DNA of 64,000 nucleotides from Actinomycetota bacterium. Its GTDB lineage: Bacteria > Actinomycetota > Acidimicrobiia > Spongiisociales > UBA4744. Numbering within the stretch: position 1 is the first letter of the stretch; each line of letters begins with the position of its first letter. Below the pieces are notes generated by a model. That model ran no database searches, was not told where the DNA came from, and worked only from the letters and a program-made list of their open reading frames with translations. This document shows, in pieces, positions 16,149 through 24,904 of the stretch. Made by a program: the position numbers and the translations under genes. The DNA lies in NCBI GenBank assembly GCA_013152275.1, contig JAADGS010000026.1, positions 44,029 to 108,028 on the forward strand, written 5' to 3'.

Positions 16149-17277
16149 AGAGAACCCTTCGGAAGACCCGATGGTTCTTGTGTGGTATCCCTCCGATGTT
16201 GATGAGGTCGCGACGCATCTGAACTGCCGTCTCGGCGACCTGAGTCAACTCATATCGGTCGAACCCGGCTCGCTGGAACACCTCGGCGAGTTCGCGGTAC
16301 AGGAGGGCGTTGCCACCTCTACGCTGATACTCGGGGAGGATTCCGATGCCGTTGGCAACAACCCAGCTGGTGGTACGAAGCTCCCTGAGGAGTGACACGG
16401 CCGCGAGGGAGAAAAGCCGGCCTCCCATCTTCTGAAGAGAGCCGGACACGTCCGGGAACGTGAGCACGAATCCGACGGGTTCGTCGTCGCTGGTGACGAT
16501 GAGCTTGAGCAGGTCCGGTCGAGCCACGGGGATGATCTGCTTGACGACGAAGCTGACTTCCGCGTCGGTGAGGGGCACGTACTCCCAGTTGTGGACGAAC
16601 GAGTTGTTGTAGGTGCGTGCGATCCGTTCCGCCCAGCGGTAGATCTCCCAGCGGGAGCGGAAACGGTGGACTCGGAGCCCTGAACGGCGCGCCGCGCGCT
16701 CGGCGATTCTCGGGATACGAGGATCGAGGGAGAACGTCGACGGGTCGATGACGTGGGAGATGAAGTCGATTTCCTTGACGAAGCCGTTCTCCTTCGCCAG
16801 CCGGATGTAGTAGGGGAAGTTGTAGTTGAGCATCGACATCGTCTGGCGCTGCTCGTACCCGCGTTCGAGCATGCCGTAGCCATCGAACGGGCTCAATCCT
16901 TTGGGGCCGATGACCGCTTCCATGCCTCTTGCCGCGGCCCAGTCGAACGTCCGCTCGAACAGTGCTGCTGCCGCCTCGGAGTCATCCTCGACATCGAAGA
17001 AGTAGAACTCCGCCTCTCGACTGTCGTGGGTCGCGTTGAAGCGGGTGTTCTCGAGCGCGCCGATGCGGCCGACGTCTCGACCATCCCGTACGGCGATGAA
17101 GAAGTCCGCAACGGAGTGTTCATAGAACGGGTGCTTCTTCGGGTTGAGCATCGTGGCGATGTCCATCTTCAACGGAGGTACCCAGAACGGATCGTTTTTG
17201 TACAGCCGGTAGGGGAGGTCGATGAAACGCTTCACTTGCGCCCGGTTCGTGACGTCGACCTTCTCGATCGTGAGCAT
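16147..17277 (-). CDS. GNAT-like N-acyltransferase (YghO-type family)
   Basis: The 376-residue protein has the family's N-terminal signature IDLPYRLYKNDPFWVPPL, a central EAVIGPKGLSPFDGYGML segment and a C-terminal GNAT-like part (GIGILPEYQRRGGNALLYREL, the acyl-CoA binding pattern). Members are widespread but poorly described. It ends an apparent three-gene unit with a CDP-alcohol phosphotransferase (1 bp away) and an LPLAT-type acyltransferase, which suggests a lipid headgroup or acyl modification. The substrate is unknown. Confidence 0.7.
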   Translation of the reverse strand: MLTIEKVDVTNRAQVKRFIDLPYRLYKNDPFWVPPLKMDIATMLNPKKHPFYEHSVADFFIAVRDGRDVGRIGALENTRFNATHDSREAEFYFFDVEDDSEAAAALFERTFDWAAARGMEAVIGPKGLSPFDGYGMLERGYEQRQTMSMLNYNFPYYIRLAKENGFVKEIDFISHVIDPSTFSLDPRIPRIAERAARRSGLRVHRFRSRWEIYRWAERIARTYNNSFVHNWEYVPLTDAEVSFVVKQIIPVARPDLLKLIVTSDDEPVGFVLTFPDVSGSLQKMGGRLFSLAAVSLLRELRTTSWVVANGIGILPEYQRRGGNALLYRELAEVFQRAGFDRYELTQVAETAVQMRRDLINIGGIPHKNHRVFRRVL

Positions 17278-17278
17278 G

Positions 17279-17956
17279 TCAGTGCCTTCCTGTGTCCTCC
17301 ACGGCGAGGTTTCGTGCTTCCCGGATCGCGGATACGACGAAGATCACGATCAGGACCGCGGCGAGAGCCCCAATCACCAGGTCATAGACCCCGACGGTAC
17401 CAAACACGGTGCTGATGTAGGGAATCGGACCGAAGAAGAGCAGAGCGTTGAACCCGATGATGATGGCTCGCACTTCGGTGGGTCCGAACCGCCCGTAGGA
17501 GATCTGGAACACGCCGCGCACATACGTTGTCAGGTAGACGTAGATGGAAAGGAGCAGGTAGCCCACGAGAGCGACGGCGGCAACGTTGAACGAAACGTAC
17601 GGAGAAAGCCCAAGACCGAACGCCACGAGCGTCTCGCTCACACCGTCGACGGCATGATCGACGAAGTAACCGTACTTTGGCCGTTCGATTCTCCGGTATC
17701 TGGCGATCGTTCCGTCGAGGGAATCCCCGAACCAGTTCACGACGAGACCGAAGCTGGCGAGCCAGAGAAACCACGGCGAAGCGTTACTGGCCCAGTAGCC
17801 GCCGAAGGTCATCAGTGATCCGACGATTCCGATCAGTGTGAGGGTGTCTGGTGTCATCCGCTCGGGCATATGCTTGGAGAGCCAGCGCAATGCGGGGCGT
17901 TCGAGAGGTCCGAGCAGGATGTCGTTGACTCGTTCGTGGGACGGGGACTCGCTCAT
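17279..17956 (-). CDS. CDP-alcohol phosphatidyltransferase family protein
   Basis: The 225-residue membrane protein has the complete family motif D-x2-DG-x2-AR-x8-G-x3-D-x3-D in GDSLDGTIARYRRIERPKYG and YFVDHAVD, near residues 80-105. Such enzymes move a phosphate-linked group from a CDP-alcohol to another alcohol, giving phospholipids such as phosphatidylglycerol or phosphatidylinositol phosphate. The acceptor here is not evident. The ATG at 17956 overlaps the stop of the upstream acyltransferase gene (ATGA). Confidence 0.85.
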   Translation of the reverse strand: MSESPSHERVNDILLGPLERPALRWLSKHMPERMTPDTLTLIGIVGSLMTFGGYWASNASPWFLWLASFGLVVNWFGDSLDGTIARYRRIERPKYGYFVDHAVDGVSETLVAFGLGLSPYVSFNVAAVALVGYLLLSIYVYLTTYVRGVFQISYGRFGPTEVRAIIIGFNALLFFGPIPYISTVFGTVGVYDLVIGALAAVLIVIFVVSAIREARNLAVEDTGRH

Positions 17957-18867
17957 TCGGCCTCCTCGGCATCGGGCCATACCGGGAAGAACATCAGCCA
18001 CTGCTCGGGGTGGGCACGAATGATGCGCTCTACCTCGGCGAGCGTCTCACGCCACAGCGTGCCGGCGACGTCGTCCTCTTCTATCTCCAGTGGATCGATC
18101 TGACTTCCGATGTTCAGACGGTACCGATCGTCGGGGGTTCGTTCCACCGAGATGATCTGCAGCAGAGCATCGGTCGATGCCGCGAGCCTGGCAAACCCAC
18201 TCCACAGGCGTGCGTCCTTGCCGAAGAACGTCGTTGTCTGCGCTCGTTTCCTTGGAGGAGGTGGCCGATCGACCGACGTGACCACGACGCCGCCGTTGCG
18301 CAGACGGGTTGCAGCTTCTCGCAGCGCATCGCCGGAGGACGGGGTGAGGATGAGTCCTTTGGTGGTCCGCAGGTCATTCATGAGTTCATAGCCGGATGGG
18401 GGGAGCGCGTAGGAAAGAACCTGGATGTCGTAGGTGCCTGCGTGGGGGGAGGCGGCCAAGCCGATCCCGGCGAGGTCCAGAGTGCTGACGTGTGGGGCCA
18501 CGATGAGAATCCCCCGGCCGGGACGGTTGGCCGGATCGAGGATCTCCCAGAGTGCCTGCGGCATTTCGACCAGGCGCCGGTTCTCTTCGATGGTCCCCCC
18601 GAGGGCGCGAAAGAAGTCGTAGCTTCCGCTTGCCGCGTGGAACAGGACCTCGTGGACGTAGGAATCGAGTCGAGGGTCGTCAGGGGTGGTGTCGAGGACG
18701 ACGGCCAGATTGGCTCGGATCGTTCGTGTGAGCGGCGTGTCGCGACGGGCGATCCAGCGTGTGATCCTTCTGAGCACGGCGTAGCCGAACCGGCGTGGAA
18801 CGAGAGCGCTGAGACGCATCGCGAGTCGGGTACCGGTACCTGTGACGAGAAAGTGCTGAAGGTTCAC
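17953..18867 (-). CDS. LPLAT/HtrB-type lipid acyltransferase
   Basis: The 304-residue protein has the HxxxxD acyltransferase box in APHVSTLDLAG (residues about 144-154) and an overall layout like lauroyl transferases and the actinobacterial PatA phosphatidylinositol mannoside acyltransferase. A Gram-positive-type cell would not need lipid A acylation, so a PatA-like role on a membrane glycolipid is more likely. It is the first of three tightly linked lipid genes. No mannosyltransferase (PimA) is adjacent, unlike the mycobacterial locus. Confidence 0.75.
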   Translation of the reverse strand: MNLQHFLVTGTGTRLAMRLSALVPRRFGYAVLRRITRWIARRDTPLTRTIRANLAVVLDTTPDDPRLDSYVHEVLFHAASGSYDFFRALGGTIEENRRLVEMPQALWEILDPANRPGRGILIVAPHVSTLDLAGIGLAASPHAGTYDIQVLSYALPPSGYELMNDLRTTKGLILTPSSGDALREAATRLRNGGVVVTSVDRPPPPRKRAQTTTFFGKDARLWSGFARLAASTDALLQIISVERTPDDRYRLNIGSQIDPLEIEEDDVAGTLWRETLAEVERIIRAHPEQWLMFFPVWPDAEEAE

Positions 18868-19006
18868 GAACGATCGTGTGCAGCGTAGCCGTGTGGTGCT
18901 GCGGGAATCCAGGCAGCGTATGCGGGAGACGGAGGCGGACGTCGGCTTCGAGGCATCTCGGGCGGTGGTCCCACGGTTGTACGCTGGTGACTGCTGAAAG
19001 GATCAC

Positions 19007-19414
19007 ATGAGAGAACCGGCCACACATCTGCACATCGATCACCGGTTGTGTGGTCTGCCCGAGCTGCTCGAAGAAGGGCGGTCCGAAGTTCGGATGATCA
19101 CCACCGAAGCGATGGCCGTCGATGACCGAGGGCTGGTGCACGGCGGGTTCATGTTCGGACTTGCCGACTACGCGGCCATGCTGGCGGTGAACGATCCGAA
19201 TGTCGTGCTGGGAAGTGCCGATGTTCGCTTCAGGGCCCCGGTGCGGGTTGGTGATGAGGTCGTGGCGACGGCCAGGACGATGTCGGCCGATGGGCGGCGC
19301 CGAGAAGTCGAAGTGACCGTGGACCGTGAGGGAGAGACCGTGATGGGCGGTATCTTCACGTGCTTCGTCTTGGACCGTCATGTTTTGGAGGGTGACGACG
19401 ATGCACGGCGGTGA
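19007..19414 (+). CDS. Hotdog-fold thioesterase
   Basis: The 135-residue protein has the PaaI/4HBT-like motif GLVHGGFMFGLADYAAMLAV followed by the hotdog strand ADVRFRAPVRVGDEV. These enzymes hydrolyse acyl-CoA thioesters; the substrate is unknown. The ATG at 19007 follows AAAGGA. It overlaps the downstream ThDP enzyme by 14 bases, so the two are translationally coupled and probably act in one pathway. Confidence 0.8.
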   Translation: MREPATHLHIDHRLCGLPELLEEGRSEVRMITTEAMAVDDRGLVHGGFMFGLADYAAMLAVNDPNVVLGSADVRFRAPVRVGDEVVATARTMSADGRRREVEVTVDREGETVMGGIFTCFVLDRHVLEGDDDARR

Positions 19415-21116
19415 CCGCATCGCCCGGGTACTCGTCGGCCATCAGGTCGAAACATTGTTCACGCTGTGTGGGGGACACATCTCACCGATCCTTTCCGGCG
19501 CGAAGGCCGCCGGTATCCACGTCGTCGATACACGACACGAGGCCGCAGCGGTATTTGGCGCCGACGCCACGGCTCGATTGAGCGGTGTGGCCGGCGTCGC
19601 TGCGGTCACCGCCGGGCCCGGTGTCACCAACGCCTTGACAGCCGTCCAGAACGCCTACCTGGCCCAGTCCCCGGTGGTGGTGCTCGGCGGCGCCGTGGCG
19701 ACGGCTCTGAAGGGCAGGGGGGCGCTGCAGGACATCGACCAAGCCTCGGTCGTCCGCCCGCATGTCAAGGAGCTGTTCAGGGCTCGTCGGGTGCGGGATC
19801 TCGAACCGATGTTGTCCGAGGCGTTCCGAGTGGCCGTGTCGGATGTGCCCGGGCCGGTATTCGTCGAGGTGCCCGTCGACCTGCTGTATGCCGAGCAGAC
19901 GGTTCGCGGCCTGTACCTGTCGGGAGGCGCGCCGAAGAGTCTCGCCGGTCGGCTGACCCGCCGCTATCTGCAACGGCATGTCGACCGCCTGTTCTCCGAC
20001 ACCGACGGAGAGTTCGTAACCCGTCCGGCTCGGGTCCCTGTGCCCTCGAGGCTTGATGTGGAGCGGGCCGCAAGGTTGATTGCAGAGGCGAGCCGTCCGG
20101 TCCTGATCGTGGGCAGCGGTGCGATGCTGCTCCCCACAGAGGCTGCTGATGTTGCCGCAGCGGTGGAGGCTCTGGGCATGCCCACATGGCTGGCGGGAAT
20201 GGCCCGGGGGCTTCTCGGGGTACGCCACCCGTCGCACCTGCGCCACCGACGTCGGGAGGCGCTGCGGGACGCCGATCTGGTGGTGCTCGCCGGTATGCCG
20301 ATCGACTTTCGGCTCGACTACGGACGGGTGATCGGTCGCAACACGAACCTCGTCACGGCCGGCAGGGATGAACGTTCGCTGTCGAAGAACCGTGCACCGA
20401 CGGTGGCGGTTCCCGGCGACGCGGGACGTTTTCTCCAAGAGCTCGCGCAGCTTTCCGGAGGACATCGGTTCGATGCCTGGTTGGAGCTGCTCCGGGGCCG
20501 CGATGTCGAGAGGGACGGCGAGATCGATCGGCAGGGCCGCGAACCCGTCGACCCGATCAACCCTCTCGGGCTTCTCCAACGCATCGACGCTGCGATGGCC
20601 GCCGACAGCGTCATCGTCGCCGACGGCGGCGACTTCGTTGCCTCTGCGGCGTACATCCTGTGGCCCCGCGGTCCGCTGCGGTGGCTGGACCCGGGTGTCT
20701 TCGGAACGCTCGGCGTCGGCGCCGGATTCGCGATGGCTGCGGCGTTGACGCATCCGGGCACGGAAGTGTGGTTGATGTACGGCGATGGTGCTGCAGGGTT
20801 CAGCCTCATGGAGTTCGATACGTTCGCTCGTCACGGATTGGGGGTCATCGCCGTGATAGGAAATGATGCCGGATGGACCCAGATCGCCCGCGATCAGGTG
20901 ACAATCCTCGGCGACGATGTGGGCACCGTCCTGTCACCATCGGACTACCACCTCGTTGCCGAAGCTCTGGGCGGGGTGGGGTTTCTGCTCGACTCCCCGG
21001 CGGACATCGATGGTGTGCTCACCGAGGCGAAAGCGCTGGCCGCGTCGGGTCGCGCGGTACTGATCAACGCCCGCATCGGCAAGACGGAGTTTCGCAAAGG
21101 CTCGATGTCGATGTGA
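19401..21116 (+). CDS. ThDP-dependent acetolactate-synthase-like enzyme (2-hydroxyacyl-CoA lyase type)
   Basis: The 571-residue enzyme has the three-domain layout of the family: PYR domain with the catalytic Glu in [20 protein letters not shown], a central domain, and a PP domain with the ThDP/Mg motif GDG-x24-N in [10 protein letters not shown] and [20 protein letters not shown] resembles the ILVBL/HACL branch more than true IlvB, and no small regulatory subunit is nearby. Cleavage of 2-hydroxyacyl-CoA, or carboligation, is likely. The ATG at 19401 has GGAGGG upstream within the thioesterase gene. Confidence 0.8.
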   Translation: MHGGDRIARVLVGHQVETLFTLCGGHISPILSGAKAAGIHVVDTRHEAAAVFGADATARLSGVAGVAAVTAGPGVTNALTAVQNAYLAQSPVVVLGGAVATALKGRGALQDIDQASVVRPHVKELFRARRVRDLEPMLSEAFRVAVSDVPGPVFVEVPVDLLYAEQTVRGLYLSGGAPKSLAGRLTRRYLQRHVDRLFSDTDGEFVTRPARVPVPSRLDVERAARLIAEASRPVLIVGSGAMLLPTEAADVAAAVEALGMPTWLAGMARGLLGVRHPSHLRHRRREALRDADLVVLAGMPIDFRLDYGRVIGRNTNLVTAGRDERSLSKNRAPTVAVPGDAGRFLQELAQLSGGHRFDAWLELLRGRDVERDGEIDRQGREPVDPINPLGLLQRIDAAMAADSVIVADGGDFVASAAYILWPRGPLRWLDPGVFGTLGVGAGFAMAAALTHPGTEVWLMYGDGAAGFSLMEFDTFARHGLGVIAVIGNDAGWTQIARDQVTILGDDVGTVLSPSDYHLVAEALGGVGFLLDSPADIDGVLTEAKALAASGRAVLINARIGKTEFRKGSMSM

Positions 21117-21185
21117 TGTGAAGTGCCGGACCTCTCCCTTTCCGGGGATGTGGTGACGAGTGCGAGGGAGCTCGCCGACGGATAC

Positions 21186-21375
21186 ATGGCACGCATCTCG
21201 ACGGCGATGCATCGCTCATCGACACAACTCACCCTGGCAGTGTCGTGGGATCGGACCGGCGTGATCTGCACCGACCCGTTACGTCTTCCGGCCGTTCGAA
21301 GCCGACGGCACCAGCCCTTAGGTTCGCCCCGCGCTCTTGCATCGAAAGTCGCGATACGAAATCCGGAACACCTGG
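21186..21375. repeat. Decayed intergenic repeat, family B, long copy
   Basis: The first 80 bases match 46511-46588 at roughly two thirds identity, including CATCTCGACGGC. The last part, CGCCCCGCGCTCTTGC and GTCGCGATACGAA, matches sites near 32190, 53180 and 61000. It fills most of the 280-base gap between two convergent genes, and I see no gene or terminator there. Confidence 0.5.
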
Positions 21376-21396
21376 TACCGGGTACCAGGGTCGGCA

Positions 21397-22254
21397 TCAG
21401 GGTGTCGGTACCTGCAAGGTCACCGTGCCGTTCCAGGTGCCGGCCGTGACATCCTTGGCGTACGTGACCTGGATGGGTAGCTCATAGGTGCCGGGCGCGA
21501 CTCCCGACACATCGAGACGGAACGCGGCGTAGTCGGATTCGCCGTCTTCGAGCCTGGCGTCATGGGCGAGGCTGGTGAAGGTTCTGCCCGCCGGGTAGGC
21601 CACGACGATGCCCGACGGTGGGTCGACGGTCATCTGGACGTCGTCGAGGCGAGGGGCTTTGCCGAGGAAGCCGATGTCGACCCAAGTGGCCGCTCCGTCG
21701 GCGGTGACGGTGGTGGTCACCTGTGCGAGGTCCGTTCCCGTGAACGACGTGACCGGAACTCTCACGGTGAAGTCCTTGGTGTGTGACCTGCGTCCAGAGG
21801 TGTAGGTTGCGGTCAGTCCGAGAGTCACACTCCCAGGAGTCTCGTAGGGGACCGTGATGTGGATGGCAGTGAAATCGATCTCTCCGTTGGAAAGGGTCGC
21901 GTCGGCCATCAGTGATGTGTAACTTCCGGTGTTCTCCGGATAGCGGATCTCCCAGCCCGGCTCCGGATTCTTGACCGTCACCTTGAAGTCCTTGGCATCG
22001 CCGCCCCTGGACTCCCAGAGGACCTGGATCCAAACCGAGTCACCGGCGACCACCGCGCCCGTTCTGGCCGTGAGTAGACGCACGGTCACGCCGTTGCCCA
22101 TGCCCATGCCCGAGCGCCTTCCCATGGCGGTCGTGGTCTGCGCAGCGGCGGGCGACATGCCGGAGATGAGCAGGAGAGCAGCGACGGTGGTGACAAAACT
22201 CGCCTTCGCGAAGGCTATCCGTTGGTGGCGGCCGGCGGGGGTCAGGTGTTGCAT
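21397..22254 (-). CDS. Secreted protein with two tandem beta-sandwich-like repeats
   Basis: The 285-residue protein has a signal peptide (hydrophobic residues about 20-33, then SPAAA before QTTT). The mature part contains two related units of about 100 residues (67-166 and 176-283), each with TSL-x2-DA-x-L-x2-GE-x-D-x2-A (113-130 and 227-244) and alternating strands, suggesting Ig-like domains. There are no cysteines in the repeats and no anchor. The ATG at 22254 lies inside the upstream lipoprotein gene (13 base overlap). The function is unknown; adhesion or an envelope role is possible. Confidence 0.7.
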   Translation of the reverse strand: MQHLTPAGRHQRIAFAKASFVTTVAALLLISGMSPAAAQTTTAMGRRSGMGMGNGVTVRLLTARTGAVVAGDSVWIQVLWESRGGDAKDFKVTVKNPEPGWEIRYPENTGSYTSLMADATLSNGEIDFTAIHITVPYETPGSVTLGLTATYTSGRRSHTKDFTVRVPVTSFTGTDLAQVTTTVTADGAATWVDIGFLGKAPRLDDVQMTVDPPSGIVVAYPAGRTFTSLAHDARLEDGESDYAAFRLDVSGVAPGTYELPIQVTYAKDVTAGTWNGTVTLQVPTP

Positions 22255-22535
22255 CGTTGGTCGTAGGCCTCTTGCACCTTCTGGCGCAGATCGAATTGGC
22301 TGGTCAGATTGTCTTTGAAGTGCCGGTACTGCGCGACGGACACGCCGTTGCCGGCGAGGCGACCGTCCAACTCGGCTTGAATGTCCGCCTGCGTGTCGAA
22401 CGTGAAGCGCTGGACGTCGCACATCCATCGTCCTTCGATGGACGCCAACAGGTCGGCATCGTAAGAGGGCGCACACCCGGCCACCAGGATGGCCACGATC
22501 ACGGCGATGGCGACGGCGACAGTGACTCTTCGCAT
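22242..22535 (-). CDS. Small putative lipoprotein
   Basis: The 97-residue product has a signal peptide ending in LVAGC (lipobox, Cys about residue 20) and a mature part of some 75 residues, mostly helical and polar, with two further Cys (in RWMCDV and QRCNT). The ATG at 22535 is chosen because the signal peptide begins there. It overlaps the secreted two-domain protein gene by 13 bases, so both products are likely made together and meet outside the membrane. Confidence 0.65.
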   Translation of the reverse strand: MRRVTVAVAIAVIVAILVAGCAPSYDADLLASIEGRWMCDVQRFTFDTQADIQAELDGRLAGNGVSVAQYRHFKDNLTSQFDLRQKVQEAYDQRCNT

Positions 22536-22741
22536 GAACTCGACATCGGCCGATACCCGCGGCGGCTTGAGGAAGAGATTGGGCCGGGAGATACGACGAG
22601 GGGTCATGCATGGAGAGCAGGGAGGCGTGCGCCGACAGGGCTTCGTCGGGATTGTGAGAAGACGTGCCCGATCGGCACGCGTATGCACGAGAGACCGTGG
22701 GTCATGTCGAGAATGAATGCCGCCATGAGGCGTGCGACAGG

Positions 22742-24715
22742 CTACGGGCGCACGTATCGACCCAGTGCACGATCCAGTTCCGGCCGGCCGACGACCAATT
22801 CGCTCTTGCCGTTCCGCAGCACCGTCAAGGCCGCTTCACGCAGCATCCCGGCAAGGTCGGCAAATGACAGGCCGTCGGTGCGCCGGGCCAGCTCATCCAG
22901 GTCCACATCGTCGGCAAAAGGTACATCCGACAAGCCCAGCAGGGCTCGGCGGGCATCAACTCCCGGCACGCCCAACTCCAGGTGCACCTCGAACCTTCCG
23001 GCTCGCAACAGCGCCGGGTCGATCAGATCCGGACGGTTCGTGGCTCCGATCACCGCCACGTTGCCACGTTCGGCAACGCCGTCCATCTCGGTGAGGAGCG
23101 CCGCTACCACCGAGTCGGTCACCGACGTGGTCGAACGTCCCCGCACCGGTGCCAGGGCGTCGAGCTCGTCGAAGAACAGGATCGCCGGCGAAGCCGCTCT
23201 CGCCCGGGCGAAGATCTCCCGAACGCCACGCTCGGACTCTCCGACGAACTTGTCCAGCAGCTCCGCACCCTTGATCGGAAAGAACGCCGCGCTGGACTCG
23301 TGTGCCAGCGCTCGCACGACGAAGGTCTTGCCCGTCCCTGGGGGCCCGTACAGCAGGACTCCTCGGGGTGGGTCGATGCCGAGCTGTTCAAATCGCCCGG
23401 GGCTGGTCACAGGCCAGATCACGGACTCCGTCAGCCGTTGTTTGACGTCTGACAGGTTCGCCACCTTCTCGAACCCGTACGACGGCACTTCGCCCATGGC
23501 CGTCGAACCCAGCGACGGTACGGTCGACTCGACCGCCTCGAGGAGCAGGGCGGTCGTCAACTCCCCACCTCGGCGAGTTGCCAAAGCGGACGCGTGGACG
23601 ACCGCCGCGGTGATGTCCGCACCGGAGAACCCGGCCGACCGGGCTGCCAACAGATCGAAGTCGAGATCCCTCGACGGTATCCGCTCCGTTGCCGCTTCGA
23701 ACAGAAGCCGGCGCCGTTGCAGATCTGGTGGTGGGACGGTCAGTGTGCGGGGGAGCAGTGCCGACCCTGCCAGGATGTCATCCAGCGTCGCCGCCGACGT
23801 CACTCCCAGAACGCACGCCACACCGGAACGCTCCGCTATGGCGTCGAGGAACCAGCGCAAGATCGCAGCCACCTGGGTGCGAAACGGTGCCAAGCCCTCT
23901 TCGCCGGCGACCGTCTCTACGCGGTCGACGAACAGCACCGCCGGTGCGGTGACCTGTTTCACGGCCTTCTCCAACACCGTCAACAGCCGGTCCGGTTTGA
24001 AGACCAGGTTGAGGTTCACCTCGGTCATCGCGGCGCCGGCCGCAGCTGCGGCAGCACCCACCAGTTCGGACTTGCCGCACCCGGTCGGTCCTTCGAGCTG
24101 CACACCGGCGACCTTCGGTAGGCCCCAGGCCGAGGGCAGGTCGTCGGGCGATGTCAGGAGCGTCAGCCATGCGGTGAGTGTCTCCAACTCCTCGTCGAGC
24201 CCGGCGAGGGCCGCCAGGTCGCGGGTACGACGCGGCGGCGCCACCGATGCGGCCGGAACAACGATCGACTCGGGCACGAACCGGGTGGCGGCGGTCACCA
24301 TCCCTGCAGGGCCGGGGAAGACCGTCACGATCCGCAGAGGTACCGGACGATCGCCGCCGTCCGTGTAGGAAGGGTCTACCGCGAGCACATCACCCGGAGT
24401 GACAGGCCGACCCTGCAACGCGTGCACGAGTGTGCGGGCGTCGAGCGGAAGGTTGTCACCGGTGATCGTGACCATCTCTGCAGTGGGCAGTATGGCTCGT
24501 CGTACCTCGACCACCTGGCCGGTCGTGACACCCGCGTTCGTGATCGCCTCGGGACCGAGTCGCAACGCGTTGATCTCGGACAGGTCGGCGGGATGAACGA
24601 TCGTATGGGTCGCACCGACCCGGATCACACCGCCGCCGGGCAGACCCATCGCCGAGAGCAGCGTCGCGTCGGCACCCGCAGTCGGGTCGGTGCCGGGGCG
24701 GACGGTGAAACGCAT
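22742..24715 (-). CDS. Cdc48/VAT-like double AAA ATPase with degenerate first AAA domain
   Basis: The 657-residue protein has an N-terminal Cdc48-type domain (residues about 1-155) and two AAA modules. D1 has Walker A GPTGCGKS (209-216) but its Walker B reads LFVDRVE, with Arg in place of the catalytic Glu (265), and lacks the paired arginine fingers. D2 is canonical: GPPGTGKT (457-464), ILFFDELDA (D516, E517), GATN sensor and R571/R574 in LLRAGRFE. D1 probably binds but does not hydrolyse ATP. Cdc48-like proteins unfold or extract substrates. The ATG at 24715 fits the domain start. Confidence 0.9.
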   Translation of the reverse strand: MRFTVRPGTDPTAGADATLLSAMGLPGGGVIRVGATHTIVHPADLSEINALRLGPEAITNAGVTTGQVVEVRRAILPTAEMVTITGDNLPLDARTLVHALQGRPVTPGDVLAVDPSYTDGGDRPVPLRIVTVFPGPAGMVTAATRFVPESIVVPAASVAPPRRTRDLAALAGLDEELETLTAWLTLLTSPDDLPSAWGLPKVAGVQLEGPTGCGKSELVGAAAAAAGAAMTEVNLNLVFKPDRLLTVLEKAVKQVTAPAVLFVDRVETVAGEEGLAPFRTQVAAILRWFLDAIAERSGVACVLGVTSAATLDDILAGSALLPRTLTVPPPDLQRRRLLFEAATERIPSRDLDFDLLAARSAGFSGADITAAVVHASALATRRGGELTTALLLEAVESTVPSLGSTAMGEVPSYGFEKVANLSDVKQRLTESVIWPVTSPGRFEQLGIDPPRGVLLYGPPGTGKTFVVRALAHESSAAFFPIKGAELLDKFVGESERGVREIFARARAASPAILFFDELDALAPVRGRSTTSVTDSVVAALLTEMDGVAERGNVAVIGATNRPDLIDPALLRAGRFEVHLELGVPGVDARRALLGLSDVPFADDVDLDELARRTDGLSFADLAGMLREAALTVLRNGKSELVVGRPELDRALGRYVRP

Positions 24716-24904
24716 CGAAGCAATCGTAGGTCGTGGTGGGAGTCGTAGGAAACGTCGGTTCTCGGAGGCGGCAGACTCCGGTACGAGGCACAACGCGCCC
24801 GGTGTCGTGATCCGTGGCCGTTTCACGGCCCATCGTCGCATCGGGACGGTCGTGAGCCTGGTTTCGGGCAAGGCCTCCGTGGCGTGTCGCTCGACACGAC
24901 GACA

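Noticed and set aside
22257-24368. Long open frame (703 codons) on the plus strand
   Set aside because: It is antisense to the Cdc48-like ATPase, is dominated by Ser, Arg and Thr and lacks family motifs.
24883-24898. Small hairpin after the DnaQ-UvrC gene as a terminator
   Set aside because: The stem is only six pairs with no T-run, too weak to call.
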